Shown: positions 35,842-45,543 of the stretch, piece after piece
How positions within the stretch are numbered: position 1 is the stretch's first letter
Layout: the number at the start of each line of letters is the position of its first letter
Origin: Gynuella sunshinyii YC6258
GTDB lineage: Bacteria > Pseudomonadota > Gammaproteobacteria > Pseudomonadales > Natronospirillaceae
Reading direction: 5' to 3'
Length of the DNA stretch: 64,000 nt
Assembly (NCBI RefSeq): GCF_000940805.1
Contig: NZ_CP007142.1
Span: 782,593-846,592 of the forward strand
Program-made: the position numbers and the translations under genes
Notes under the pieces: generated by a model
What the model was told of the DNA's origin: nothing
The model's input: the letters and a program-made list of their open reading frames with translations, nothing else
Databases searched by the model: none

Positions 35842-36114
35842 ATGGCATTCAATGCGGAACAGCGACGCTGGAAAATCCTTTGGTATAGCGTTGGTGCTGC
35901 CGTTGGTTGGGTTGTCGCTTATCTGGCGGTGGTACTGCCATCTGGTTACTATGATAAACTTTGGCCGTTGGGGTTTGCCTTGGTCGCAGCGGTGTTGACT
36001 CGTTTTATGCCAAAGTCCTCTGGCCGAAAAGCTGGCGTTTTTCGTTATCTGTGGTTGATCGTTGCTGCCTTTATCTGGGTTTTGATCGGACTGATGTTAT
36101 TTCTCCCCAAGTAG
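35842..36114 (+). CDS. Small membrane protein, probably missing its start
   Basis: From ATG 35842 it reads 90 residues with three hydrophobic segments. The frame stays open and coding-like upstream to about 35725 (KGKFTTPQLIVAAFLGTLTA adds another membrane helix) but has no ATG, GTG or TTG there. The native start was probably lost when the module was joined, or translation depends on the preceding gene. Function unknown. Confidence 0.5.
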   Translation: MAFNAEQRRWKILWYSVGAAVGWVVAYLAVVLPSGYYDKLWPLGFALVAAVLTRFMPKSSGRKAGVFRYLWLIVAAFIWVLIGLMLFLPK

Positions 36115-36285
36115 GTCAGCTCGATACTGGTCATGGTTGTTCTTGATGGTGTGGTCAGAGTGGTCGTTTGTATAACCGACCCAAAATACCCCCCAACGGG
36201 CCATTGAGACATCCCCCTCTATATTCATCACCCATCTATGCGTAAGCTAGCGCGTCTTGTTATCTGACTAAAGGATATATTCGTT

Positions 36286-36843
36286 TTGGAAACCACACTC
36301 GGATTGGTCCGGCGGCCGGAGGGCTGTTTTCTGGGGGATATCAATCTGCATCAGGTCGGGTTGATTCCGCGTATTCTGCTGACGGCCAATGGTACGTTGA
36401 CGCATATTCTGGAGTCCTGCTTTCTGGAGTTGATTGAGGTGCAGAAGGTGATGCAGGGCACGGAGTTGATGCCATTCAATGAGTCTTATCTGCAGGTTCC
36501 TGAGCCGGAAAATCTGTTGGTCCGCAGGATTCTGCTGCGAGGCGAGGAGAGCCGGCGTCATTATATTTATGCGGAGTCATTTGTGTTTTGTGATCGCGTC
36601 AGTGAGTCGGTTCGGCAGCAGTTGACTCACACCGACACGCCCATCGGCAAGGTGCTGAACCAGCATGGGATTGAGTCGTTTAAGCGGTTTGTCGATTATC
36701 GCTGTGAACCGGCCGGTAAGCTGGGTGAATATTTTGGTATGCAGGCAACTGATTCGCTTTTCAGTCGTACGTTTCTGGTCTTCAGTGAGCATCGGCCGAT
36801 CATGGTAATTACGGAAAAAATTCCACCATTGGAGCCGTGTTAA
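36286..36843 (+). CDS. Chorismate lyase-like (DUF98-type) protein
   Basis: Encodes 185 residues from TTG 36286 with AAAGGA about 10 nt upstream. It follows the pattern of the chorismate pyruvate-lyase-like family: PRILLTANGTLTHILES, VRRILLRG, YAESFVFCDR, TPIGKVL, EYFG and a C-terminal VITEKIPP. The family releases pyruvate from chorismate to give hydroxybenzoate, or performs related chemistry. No aromatic-biosynthesis neighbours are present, so substrate and pathway are uncertain. Confidence 0.6.
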   Translation: METTLGLVRRPEGCFLGDINLHQVGLIPRILLTANGTLTHILESCFLELIEVQKVMQGTELMPFNESYLQVPEPENLLVRRILLRGEESRRHYIYAESFVFCDRVSESVRQQLTHTDTPIGKVLNQHGIESFKRFVDYRCEPAGKLGEYFGMQATDSLFSRTFLVFSEHRPIMVITEKIPPLEPC

Positions 36844-36962
36844 TCCTGAGTGTTTCGGCGACATTGTTTGCCTGTCTGTGATGGGGTTGATACGTCCCTG
36901 TATCAGCCGCGGTCACTTGGGGCTTGCTCAATGGCGGAAGCAAATGACAGCTGATCCCGTGA

Positions 36963-37961
36963 TCATTTTGGAACCTGTGGCACCATGGTCATGGTTTCTG
37001 CGGCGTAGCGTAGACCGGCGACCTGATCAATCGGGAATATCTGCTCTATGGTCTGGCATTCCTGCGGACTGAGGACCACGTCGACGGCATGGATATTGTC
37101 AGCCAGGTAACTGCGTCGCTTGGTGCCGAACAGGGGGATCAGATGTGGGTCCCGGGTCAGCAGCCAGGCCAGTGCCAGTTGCGACGGGGTGATGCCTTTG
37201 TCGGTCGCCATGGCTTTGACCGCATCCACCAACCGCAGGTTTTTGGCGAAGTTTTCGCCCTGAAAACGGGGATTGAAACGTCGAAAATCATTGGCATCCA
37301 AATCCTCGATGGCGCGAATGTGGCCGCTTAGAAAACCGCGCCCCAGAGGGCTGTAGGCCACAAAGCCGACACCGAGTTCGCGGCAGGTATCCAGTACCTT
37401 GTATTCCGGGTCACGGGTCCAGAGGGAGTATTCGCTCTGCACCGCCGTGATTGGGTGAACTGCCTGAGCCCGACGCAGGCGCTCAGCGTCTACTTCACTC
37501 AGGCCGAGATAGCGTACTTTCCCGGCTTTGACCAGTTCGGCCATGGCGGCCACGGTTTCTTCGATGGGGGTATCGGGGTCTATCCGGTGTTGATAATAAA
37601 GATCAATATAGTCGGTACCGAGTCGCTTCAGGCTGTCATCCACGGCGCGTCTGACATAATCCGGCTGGCCGTTGACGCCACGTTTATGAGGATCGGTCGA
37701 GTCACGCACGATACCAAACTTGGTGGCCAGAAAGATCCGTTCCCGGCGCCCAGTCAGGGCTTTGCTCAGCAGCTGTTCGTTGCTGTATGGGCCATACATG
37801 TCGGCGGTATCCCAAAAATTCACCCCGCGTTCCAGTGCCATATCCAGCGTGGCCAGTGATTCCGCTTCGTCAGTGGTGCCATAGAATTCGCTCATGCCCA
37901 TGCAGCCCAGTGCGAGGGCCGATACCGTCGGGCCGTGCTGACCCAGTTGACGTTGTTTCAT
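36963..37961 (-). CDS. Aldo/keto reductase
   Basis: Encodes 332 residues starting [25 protein letters not shown] 7 nt upstream of ATG 37961 favours this start over ATG 38000. The AKR TIM barrel shows the catalytic set: [14 protein letters not shown] (Asp, Tyr), LATKFG (Lys) and a His in [13 protein letters not shown], with NADPH-binding residues near the end ([13 protein letters not shown]). Resembles the YakC/IolS-like group that reduces aldehydes or ketones. It is divergent from a LysR gene 103 bp away, which probably regulates it. Confidence 0.9.
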   Translation of the reverse strand: MKQRQLGQHGPTVSALALGCMGMSEFYGTTDEAESLATLDMALERGVNFWDTADMYGPYSNEQLLSKALTGRRERIFLATKFGIVRDSTDPHKRGVNGQPDYVRRAVDDSLKRLGTDYIDLYYQHRIDPDTPIEETVAAMAELVKAGKVRYLGLSEVDAERLRRAQAVHPITAVQSEYSLWTRDPEYKVLDTCRELGVGFVAYSPLGRGFLSGHIRAIEDLDANDFRRFNPRFQGENFAKNLRLVDAVKAMATDKGITPSQLALAWLLTRDPHLIPLFGTKRRSYLADNIHAVDVVLSPQECQTIEQIFPIDQVAGLRYAAETMTMVPQVPK

Positions 37962-38064
37962 TGATGTTTCCCTTATGTCATTGGTGAGGACAGCTTCCAT
38001 GTTTTTACTTTTTGAATAAAGGGGCTTATAACAGCTTCAGTATTTGTAAATTGCGAACAATCGA

Positions 38065-38976
38065 ATGGATAGATTACAAACCCTCGCCATCTTTCAACGA
38101 GTCTGTGAAGCCCATAGCTTTACCAGTGCGGCTGCCAGTCTGAACTTGCCGCGTTCCACCGTGACCCAGGCCGTACAGCGGCTGGAACAACAGTTGGGGG
38201 TGCCCCTATTGTTGCGCACCACCCGCCAGGTAAGTGTGACCGCTGAAGGAGAGGTCATACTGGAGAAGGCGAGGCATCTGTTGAGCGATTGGGAGGAGTT
38301 ATCCACTTTATTTTCACAGGACACCCAACCGATGGGAATCATCCGGGTGAATATGCCTTCCCGGTTCGCCCGCTTGTTGGTCATTCCGCAGCTGCCTGAG
38401 TTTCATCAACGTTTTCCGGGGATCGAGCTGAATATCGGCGTGTCTGATATTCGGGTCGATATGATTGAGCAGGGGGTGGATCTGCTGATCCGGGCTGGAA
38501 CTTTACAGGATAGCGGTCTGATCGCCCGGCCCTTGCCGGCGCTGTCGAATATTACTCTGGCCAGTCCGGACTATCTTGCTCGCTTCGGTACGCCTGAATC
38601 TCTGGAAGCTTTGCAGGGTCACGAAATGGTGGGTTATGTACTGCCCTCCTCCGGACGTGTGGAGGCATTGGAGTTCAGGGATAACGATGGATATCGTGAG
38701 CTGGTGTTGCCGCACCCGGTCACCACCAACAGTACCGATGCATACATTGCAGCGGGACTTGCGGGTCTGGGGCTGGTGCAGGTGCCGGTATACGGCATTA
38801 TCGACGATCTCAAACACGGGCGTCTGATTGAAGTGTTGAGCCAGCATCCACCGGCATCGCTGCCGGTGTCGATGTTATATCCGGCCCGGCGACGTTCCAG
38901 CCGGCATTTGCGGGTGTTTATGGATTGGTTGAGTGACGTGGTTGCAAGGCAGATACAGGCTTCTGAAGCGGGATGA
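38065..38976 (+). CDS. LysR-family transcriptional regulator
   Basis: Encodes 303 residues. The N-terminal winged helix-turn-helix is clear (FQRVCEAHSFTSAAASLNL, STVTQAVQRLEQQLGVPLL). The C-terminal part is a LysR substrate-binding domain. It belongs to the subgroup with the start MDRLQTLAIF that commonly controls a neighbouring oxidoreductase. Divergent arrangement with the aldo/keto reductase implies control from the shared 103 bp interval. The effector is unknown. Confidence 0.92.
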   Translation: MDRLQTLAIFQRVCEAHSFTSAAASLNLPRSTVTQAVQRLEQQLGVPLLLRTTRQVSVTAEGEVILEKARHLLSDWEELSTLFSQDTQPMGIIRVNMPSRFARLLVIPQLPEFHQRFPGIELNIGVSDIRVDMIEQGVDLLIRAGTLQDSGLIARPLPALSNITLASPDYLARFGTPESLEALQGHEMVGYVLPSSGRVEALEFRDNDGYRELVLPHPVTTNSTDAYIAAGLAGLGLVQVPVYGIIDDLKHGRLIEVLSQHPPASLPVSMLYPARRRSSRHLRVFMDWLSDVVARQIQASEAG

Positions 38977-39047
38977 TGTCAAGTGAAACGCGATATATAC
39001 ACCGGCATCAGGGGGTTGGATCCACGAGTCCGTTGTATTTGGGCAGC

Positions 39048-39720
39048 TTAATAGAAATAGGCTTGTTCCATTTTCATAAAATAGCGCTCATCCAGATAAG
39101 GCTTAAGAGCCTTGAGTGTGGTGATCTGTGAATGGAGCCGTGATTCATTGGCGATAATTTCTTTAACCTGTTTTTGATGATCTGCTGGTGTTTGGAAGGG
39201 TTTAGCTGATAAAAATGTTCAAGCACGAACATCAGGAAAGAGTCTTGTTGCAGGCCGGCGTATTTTTCGTCTTTAAGGTATTCAAACTGTCGCTCCAGCA
39301 GGCGAGTGACGTTCCGCTATTTCAGCCAGTGGTGATCCCCCGACATGTTGATCATACAGCGCAAAGATTTTGACGATGTCATTTTGATCTCTGGTTTCAA
39401 TCAGCTCTCCCATCAAGCGGTTTTTTTAAAGTTTCAAAACTTCATCCTGCTCACGATCAGGGTGCAGTACGCGGGCGATTTTGCGAAACATGGTATTGAT
39501 TGAGAGTTCTGGTTTCGTGCTGACGTTGCTGTTCATAGTCATCATACTGGTCAAAGAATTCATCTACGTCGATGTCATCTTCAGGTACAGAATCCTCATG
39601 TAACTCTTCAAATAGCTCTGCAAACATATCCTCGGTATGTGGTTCGTCTTCGGAATGGTCCTGTTGCCTGTCATGGCGAGAGTCAATTGCGTTGGCAACA
39701 TCGGGAAAGTGAGTGTCTAA
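39048..39720 (-). pseudogene. Decayed J-domain-type protein gene
   Basis: On the minus strand, one frame reads an acidic segment (DHSEDEPHTEDMFAELFEEL), then shifts frame near 39480 into IARVLHPDREQDE, which holds the HPD tripeptide typical of J domains. It then passes through more breaks (LMGELIETRDQNDIVKIFAL) to an end at KMEQAYFY and stop 39048. At least three frameshifts or stops are visible. Homology to DnaJ-like co-chaperones is suggested by the HPD region only. Confidence 0.55.
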
Positions 39721-39753
39721 AATTCCTTTGCAGCTTTAGCGTAACGGCTCAAT

Positions 39754-40175
39754 GTCGAACCTGACTGAGTATCTCGTCCGACTCGGGTAGTCCATATACC
39801 AAAGAACCTGCTTGAGTGGGAGCGTGGTCGGAGTGCTTGTGAGGTGCTGGGGTTGTGGTCATCGGATGGACCCGAGTGCTTCCTGCACTCGTCCGCGTTG
39901 CGGCGCTTTGCGGTCCAAAACGCTCCTGCGTTTTGTCGAACCTGACTGAGTATCTCGTCCGACTCGGGCAGTCCATATACCAAAAAACCCGCTTGAGCGG
40001 GGTGCTTGTGAGGTACCGGGGTTGTGGTCATCGGATGGACCCGAGTGCTTCCTGCACTCGTCCGCGTTGCGGCGCTTTGCGGTCCAAAACGCTCCTGCGT
40101 TTTGTCGAACCTGACTGAGTATCTCGTCCGACTCGGGCAGTCCATATACCAAAAAACCCGCTTTAAGCGGGTTCT
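39754..40175 (-). repeat. Tandem repeat downstream of tRNA-Arg
   Basis: Two full units and one partial, starting at 39754, 39935 and 40104 (spacing 181 and 169 bp), each beginning GTCGAACCTGACTGAGTATC. Each unit holds a hairpin like the tRNA terminator and the box GGTATATGGAC on the tRNA-sense strand. Reading frames across it are artefacts of the repeat. Confidence 0.85.
40151..40173 (-). terminator. Terminator of tRNA-Arg
   Basis: On the minus strand, AACCCGC-TTAAA-GCGGGTT followed by T6 begins 11 nt after the tRNA 3' end. Confidence 0.8.
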
Positions 40176-40183
40176 TAGGTATA

Positions 40184-40260
<77 letters not shown>

Positions 40261-40402
40261 GTATTGGTGAACGGTTTAGCGTCGGTTCGGTGACGGGCTC
40301 AGTTTTTGAATGCGCTGAATCAAGTAAGTACTCGGTTCAGCCGTCCAGCATGGCTGTTCGTCGTTCCACCGGCTGAAAGCAGTGCTTTCAGAATTCCCGG
40401 TT

Positions 40403-40426
40403 CCACCCAGCTGAGCTACGGGCGGG
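40403..40426 (-). pseudogene. tRNA 5' fragment
   Basis: Minus-strand CCGCCCGTAGCTCAGCTGG repeats the acceptor and D-arm start of the intact tRNA-Arg, about 165 bp upstream of it. The rest of the tRNA is missing. It looks like a remnant of duplication or integration. Confidence 0.7.
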
Positions 40427-40686
40427 TGTCTCGATCGTTTGCAGGTGATCGAGGGGGCGTATTGTAGCGATTGTGCGGTTGATGTCCATAAGGCATTTTA
40501 TTTCAGTGACTTATATTTGAGGTTTTATGGGTCTCGGGTCTTTTTCGTGGGTTTGGTTGGGTTAAAAACCCTAAAGTCGATGTTGGTCTGTGTTTCAGTC
40601 GCGAGAGGTTGCCGGTATACTCTGCCCACTTTTATTTTCCAGAACCGGTGACGCCGGTCGGTTTTCCCCGAACGAGAGAGGATGAG

Positions 40687-41103
40687 ATGGTTAGAAAAAT
40701 CATGCTGTTGGTGGTTACGGCAATTTTGGCAAGTCTAATTCAGGCGGCAACCAGCGATGCTGAGCAGGCATTGATTGATCGGATCAAACCGGTTGCCAAG
40801 GTGTGTGTACAGGGCGATGACTGTGCGTCGGCAGCGGCGGCAACCGCTTCGGCTGATGAGGCCAAGACGCCTGAGCAGATTTTTCAGACGACCTGTTTTG
40901 CCTGTCACGGTACTGGTGCGGCAGGGGCACCAAAACTGGATGATAAGGCTGCCTGGGCACCGCGGATTGCTCAGGGTGAAGATACTTTGTTGGATCATGC
41001 TTTAAATGGTTTCAACGCCATGCCGGCCAGAGGAACCTGCGGTGCGTGTTCTGATGACGATATCAAGGGCGTGGTTGAATATATGATATCTCAGGTCAAA
41101 TAA
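40687..41103 (+). CDS. Cytochrome c5 family protein
   Basis: Encodes 138 residues from ATG 40687 with GAGAGGATG upstream. A signal peptide (MVRKIMLLVVTAILASLIQA) places it in the periplasm. One class I haem site CFACH (Cys70, Cys73, His74) and Met112 in NAMPARG provide axial ligation; the C-terminal Cys pair CGAC (118, 121) is typical of cytochrome c5. Acts as an electron carrier. The Rep helicase gene lies about 430 bp away, as in Pseudomonas-like genomes. Confidence 0.9.
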   Translation: MVRKIMLLVVTAILASLIQAATSDAEQALIDRIKPVAKVCVQGDDCASAAAATASADEAKTPEQIFQTTCFACHGTGAAGAPKLDDKAAWAPRIAQGEDTLLDHALNGFNAMPARGTCGACSDDDIKGVVEYMISQVK

Positions 41104-41200
41104 ACGTTTTGGTTATCAGTTCCAGCCGTTGCAGCTGGAGCTTCTCTCACTGAAGGCAAAATGACGAGTGTCTTCAGTGCATCGAATATCTTTTCTGTGA

Positions 41201-41425
41201 TTATTTGACCGGTTCACCGTAGATGATTTTGACGCTGCGCTGACCACGACTGATTTTGTTGGGCATGCCAAACAGGTAGCCATGTCTGGGATAGTTGCCG
41301 GTCACCGTATAGCTTTCACCGTTTATGACGATACGATCTCCAATGTAATGCTTGGCCAGTACCTTATCGGTGTGAATTTCTTCCAACTGCTGGTTTTTAT
41401 ACAGTGCTGAGAAATCGTTTAGCAT
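41201..41425 (-). CDS. Small hypothetical protein
   Basis: Encodes 74 residues from ATG 41425, beta-rich (VLAKHYIGDRIVINGESYTV). No domain recognised. It lies downstream of rep on the same strand, separated by more than 100 bp. Confidence 0.5.
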   Translation of the reverse strand: MLNDFSALYKNQQLEEIHTDKVLAKHYIGDRIVINGESYTVTGNYPRHGYLFGMPNKISRGQRSVKIIYGEPVK

Positions 41426-41536
41426 GGAGTCTGTCTCGCGCCTGGGCCTGATATCTCTATCGGCAATTGCTTTGAATGCTTGATATAAACCCGACGATTA
41501 ACTGTGCCGGATTAATAGTTTAGCTCAAATCAGCTA

Positions 41537-43561
41537 TTAGTCGCCTAACAAGCTGCTCAGACTCTGTAATGCCGCCAGTCCCTGGGCCCGGTTCTGTTCG
41601 GCGGAAATCGCGCCGTCGCGGCCGTGCCATTCGAGGTCATCGGCCGGCAGCTCGTCCAGAAACCGGCTTGGGATGCAGTCGATAATTTCGCCAAACTGTT
41701 TGCGTTTGGCGGCATAGGTGAGGGTCAGGGTTTTTTGCGCCCGGGTGATTCCCACGTACATCAGTCGTCGTTCTTCCTCTATATCCCCGCTTTCGATGCT
41801 GTTGCGATGGGGGAGCAGTTCTTCTTCCAGGCCGATCATGTATACATGCGGAAATTCCAGACCTTTGGAGGCATGCAGGGTCATGAGCTGAACGGAGTCG
41901 AGCTGCCCTTCCTCTTCCTGACGTTCCATGAGATCGCGCAGAATCAACTTGGCGATGGCGTCTTCAATGGCAATTTTTTCGTCGGTTTCCGGGTCTTCTT
42001 TTTCCAGCATGTTGGTGATGGAATCAATCAACTGATTCACGTTGGACCAGCGACGCTCGGCCATTCCGGCTGAGCCGCTGTCTTGGCGCAACCAGAACTC
42101 GTATTCGATATCCGCAAGCATTTCCCGCAGGATCTGGGCCGGGGTTTCATGGCGATAGACTTTTTCGGCGGTATCTTCCATCCAGCGAACGAACTGTACC
42201 AGCTTGTCGGCTGCTTTTTCCGGCAGGTGCAGCCGCAAGCCCATTTCGGAGCAGGCTTTAAACAGACTGATGCTGCGGCCGGCAGCATAATCATTGAGTT
42301 TTTCCAGGGTCGCCGGACCGATTTCCCGTCTGGGGGTGTTGATGATGCGCAGGAAGGCGGCATCGTCATCGGGATTGATGAGCAGGCGCAGGTAACCCAT
42401 AACGTCTTTGATTTCCGCGCGGGAGAAAAACGAGGTGCCGCCATTGACGGTATAGGGAATCTGATTGGCCTGAAGTTTGATCTCCAGAATCCGACTCTGA
42501 TGGTTACCGCGATACAGTACGGCGAAATCCTGATACGGAATTTTTTTCTGTAAGTGAGCGGCCACTATCTCGCTGGCAACGCGTTCGCATTCGGCTTCGT
42601 CATTGGCGCAACGAAAGATCCGGATTGGATCGCCATAGCCCATTTCACTCCACAGGGTTTTGGTGAATACGTGCGGGTTATTGTCGATAACGGTGTTGGC
42701 GGCTTTCAGAATTCGACTGGTTGAGCGGTAGTTCTGTTCCAGTTTGACCACTTTCAGGCTGGGGAAGTCGGTTTGCAGCTGTACCAGGTTTTCCGGCCGG
42801 GCACCGCGCCAGGCATAAATGGACTGATCGTCGTCACCCACGACAGTAAAGTCAGCACGGCCGGCGACCAGATACTTTACCAGCAGATACTGACTGGTAT
42901 TGGTGTCCTGATATTCGTCCACCAGCAGGTAACGGATCCGGTTCTGCCATTTGTGCAGAATATCCGGATGCTGTTGGAACAGCAGTGCTGGCAGCCGGAT
43001 CAGATCATCAAAGTCGGTGGCATTGTACGCGCTCAGCATTCGGCAATAGGCGTCATATACCTCGGCGGCCATGACGACATTTTCTTCAGTGGCATGAGAT
43101 TTTGCTTGCGCCGGACTGATCAGGTCATTTTTCCAGTTACTGATCAGGTGTTGAAAGAAGTCTGCCTGATCCATCTCATTGGGATAATCGGTGGCAATGA
43201 TATTTTTGATGATGGCCAGGGAATCCTGCTGGTCGAACAGGGTAAAGCCGTTTTTAATGCCGATGGCGGTACCGTCTTTACGCAGGATGTTCAGACCCAG
43301 ATTGTGGAAGGTTGAGACGATCAGACCGCGTGTGCTTTTACCTTTTAACAGTTTGCTGACCCGTTGTTTCATTTCCCTCGCTGCTTTGTTAGTGAAGGTG
43401 ACAGCGGCAATATGATGGGCCTTAATGCCACACTCGCTGATCAGGTAGGCAATTTTCTGTGTTATGACGCTGGTTTTACCGCTGCCAGCACCAGCCAGCA
43501 CCAGTAATGGTCCACCAATAAAATTGACGGCTTCTTGTTGTCGGCTGTTCAGTCTGCTCAA
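41537..43561 (-). CDS. rep: ATP-dependent DNA helicase Rep
   Basis: Encodes 674 residues, the normal length for Rep. A 3'-5' SF1A helicase that helps replication forks pass obstacles. Visible motifs: Q motif NSRQQEAV, Walker A AGAGSGKT, Walker B region LLVDEYQDTN, motif III GDDDQSIYAWRGA, motif IV LEQNYRS, motif V VQLMTLHASKGLEF and motif VI EERRLMYVGITRAQ. All key residues are present. The short start MSRLNSRQQ matches Rep rather than UvrD. Confidence 0.95.
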   Translation of the reverse strand: MSRLNSRQQEAVNFIGGPLLVLAGAGSGKTSVITQKIAYLISECGIKAHHIAAVTFTNKAAREMKQRVSKLLKGKSTRGLIVSTFHNLGLNILRKDGTAIGIKNGFTLFDQQDSLAIIKNIIATDYPNEMDQADFFQHLISNWKNDLISPAQAKSHATEENVVMAAEVYDAYCRMLSAYNATDFDDLIRLPALLFQQHPDILHKWQNRIRYLLVDEYQDTNTSQYLLVKYLVAGRADFTVVGDDDQSIYAWRGARPENLVQLQTDFPSLKVVKLEQNYRSTSRILKAANTVIDNNPHVFTKTLWSEMGYGDPIRIFRCANDEAECERVASEIVAAHLQKKIPYQDFAVLYRGNHQSRILEIKLQANQIPYTVNGGTSFFSRAEIKDVMGYLRLLINPDDDAAFLRIINTPRREIGPATLEKLNDYAAGRSISLFKACSEMGLRLHLPEKAADKLVQFVRWMEDTAEKVYRHETPAQILREMLADIEYEFWLRQDSGSAGMAERRWSNVNQLIDSITNMLEKEDPETDEKIAIEDAIAKLILRDLMERQEEEGQLDSVQLMTLHASKGLEFPHVYMIGLEEELLPHRNSIESGDIEEERRLMYVGITRAQKTLTLTYAAKRKQFGEIIDCIPSRFLDELPADDLEWHGRDGAISAEQNRAQGLAALQSLSSLLGD

Positions 43562-43815
43562 TGGGAAGTCCCTGCGGGTTAAAAGGATCGCGAATTTTAA
43601 GAATTTAGAAGGCTAAAAACAGTGTTACTTTTGCAATGTGTCTTCTAAAAGTGTCTGGCAGGTTAATTTTAGCGGAAATTAATTGCCGATTTTCTGTATA
43701 GTGAGTCATCGATAGTTCATTTTATGAGCTATACCTAAGGAAGCTGCTGAAAAAGAGATCATTATTCGGAGCGTTCCTGACAAATAAACAACATTTCGTT
43801 ATTAGGATATCGTGA

Positions 43816-45453
43816 GTGCCAGTTGTTCCTCAACGAGTTGCTGTTCTGTCTCGCAATGAGGATGTCAGACAGAAGTTGCAAGAGAGTTTTATGGCCTTAG
43901 CAGTAGATGTTCAGTGGTTGATGCCGGATAAGACGGTATCTGCGGATTGTGAGCTGCTTATTTGTGAATACCCCGATGAGGCCGTGTCAGAGGGTGACAT
44001 ACCCTGGATTGCATTGGTAGCGGATATTCGCACTGCACAACAGGCACTTGATTCTGGTGCAGGCGGGTTTTTATTGACGACCCAGCTTGATCTTCCGTAT
44101 GTGCAGATGCAATTGACCCGGATCCACTCCGCACCTCACCAACTTAAAATTGGAAATTTACTGTTATTGCCAGAGTTTTTGGATCGGTTGCAAATGAGCT
44201 GCGATGGCGTAGCCGTCAGCGGCAGATCGGTGGCGTTAATTTGTGTTGATATACGCGAGTTTGGTTATATCAATGAGGTGTTTGGCTATCGCCAGGGCGA
44301 TCACATGCTGTATCAGGTGGCAGAACGATTGTTCTGCGTCATACCGGAAAACGCATTCATCGGTCGTATGGCGGGTGATCAGTTTTTGATCGGTGTGCCG
44401 GACCTGAAGGATCGGGTCCGCCTGGATGCGCTATTGCTATGGTTGCAGGAATCCATTGCCATGCCATTTGCGGTGAAAAACCAGGAATGCGTGTTGCAGA
44501 GTTGTATTGGTCATCTGGTTTATCCACAGACCGATGCCGACAGTAATACTCTGGTTCGTTACGTGCTGGATACCGTCAAGCAGGCCAAGACCGGGCAGCG
44601 TCGGGTGCTGGCATTCGGCCAGGGACTTACCCGTTTACCCGACCTGACCCTGGACGCCGAAATGGTAGAGGGGTTGGCCAAGCGGCAGTTTGAGCTGTAC
44701 TTTCAACCCAAGTTCGACCTGCATGATGGTCATGTCAGCGGCCTGGAGGCGCTGGTACGCTGGAATCATCCGAAGTATGGACAGATTCCACCCGGTGAGT
44801 TTATTCCCCGGGCGGAACATACCGGTTTTATCCAGTCTCTGGGGTTGTGGATTCTGCTGAAGTCCTGCGAGACCGTTGCCCAGATGCAGGCTCAGGGACT
44901 GAAACCACCGCAAATTGCCGTCAATCTGAGTTTTATTCAGTTGCGGGATCGGGAGTTTTATAAAAAACTGAGTTCGATGATTTCGCGGTTGGACATTGAC
45001 CCTCACTGTATTCAGCTGGAGCTGACCGAGACATCGGTGATGGAAAATCTGGAGACCGCTCAGGCAGTACTGACAGATATTCATAATCAGGGTGTCAGTA
45101 TTGCGCTTGATGATTTCGGCACCGGTTTTTCTTCTCTGACTCACATCCACAGTTTTCCGATTTCCACCATTAAGATTGACCGTTCCTTCATTCGGCAGAT
45201 GCTGGAAAAAGAAAACTCCCGGCATCTGGTCCGCTCGCTGATCAACCTGGCCCATGACCTGAGTCTGTCGGTAGTGGCCGAAGGGGTGGAGAGTACCCAG
45301 CAATTGGATTTACTGAAACAGATGCACTGTGATCACGTACAGGGATTTCTGACCGGTATTCCGATGCCGTTCAAAGCCATGGTCCAGATGCTGGGCCGGC
45401 AGCCGAAATACGATGATCTGATTCGCTGGCCGGCCAGCGATCCCAGAGCCTGA
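43816..45453 (+). CDS. c-di-GMP phosphodiesterase: receiver-like, degenerate GGDEF and EAL domains
   Basis: Encodes 545 residues from GTG 43816 (AGGA upstream). Residues 1-110 look receiver-like but lack a clear phosphoacceptor. About 130-280 is a GGDEF fold with degenerate site RMAGDQF, so probably no cyclase activity. About 290-535 is an EAL domain with its catalytic set present: LEALVRW, NLSFIQLRD, LELTETSVM, LDDFGTGFSS, TIKIDRSF and VVAEGVES. It should hydrolyse c-di-GMP. It stands alone, with about 250 bp of non-coding DNA upstream. Confidence 0.9.
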   Translation: MPVVPQRVAVLSRNEDVRQKLQESFMALAVDVQWLMPDKTVSADCELLICEYPDEAVSEGDIPWIALVADIRTAQQALDSGAGGFLLTTQLDLPYVQMQLTRIHSAPHQLKIGNLLLLPEFLDRLQMSCDGVAVSGRSVALICVDIREFGYINEVFGYRQGDHMLYQVAERLFCVIPENAFIGRMAGDQFLIGVPDLKDRVRLDALLLWLQESIAMPFAVKNQECVLQSCIGHLVYPQTDADSNTLVRYVLDTVKQAKTGQRRVLAFGQGLTRLPDLTLDAEMVEGLAKRQFELYFQPKFDLHDGHVSGLEALVRWNHPKYGQIPPGEFIPRAEHTGFIQSLGLWILLKSCETVAQMQAQGLKPPQIAVNLSFIQLRDREFYKKLSSMISRLDIDPHCIQLELTETSVMENLETAQAVLTDIHNQGVSIALDDFGTGFSSLTHIHSFPISTIKIDRSFIRQMLEKENSRHLVRSLINLAHDLSLSVVAEGVESTQQLDLLKQMHCDHVQGFLTGIPMPFKAMVQMLGRQPKYDDLIRWPASDPRA

Positions 45454-45543
45454 AGCATCCCCGATACCCGTGGCTTGTCACGTCACTGGTATCCGGGAGC
45501 CGGTCAGTTACAATGGCGCGGTTAATCCGTTACAGAGATTGTT

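Noticed and set aside
37962-38064. LysR-type operator between the aldo/keto reductase and regulator
   Set aside because: Likely on arrangement, but no convincing T-N11-A palindrome could be chosen over background.
38316-38330. ACAGGACACCCAACC inside the LysR gene, matching the junction motif in reverse
   Set aside because: It lies in conserved coding sequence with no break in the protein; a chance match is the simpler reading.
39754-40175. Possible CRISPR array
   Set aside because: Repeat units are 169-181 bp in direct tandem, with no short repeat/spacer pattern and no cas genes; they are duplications of the tRNA trailer region.
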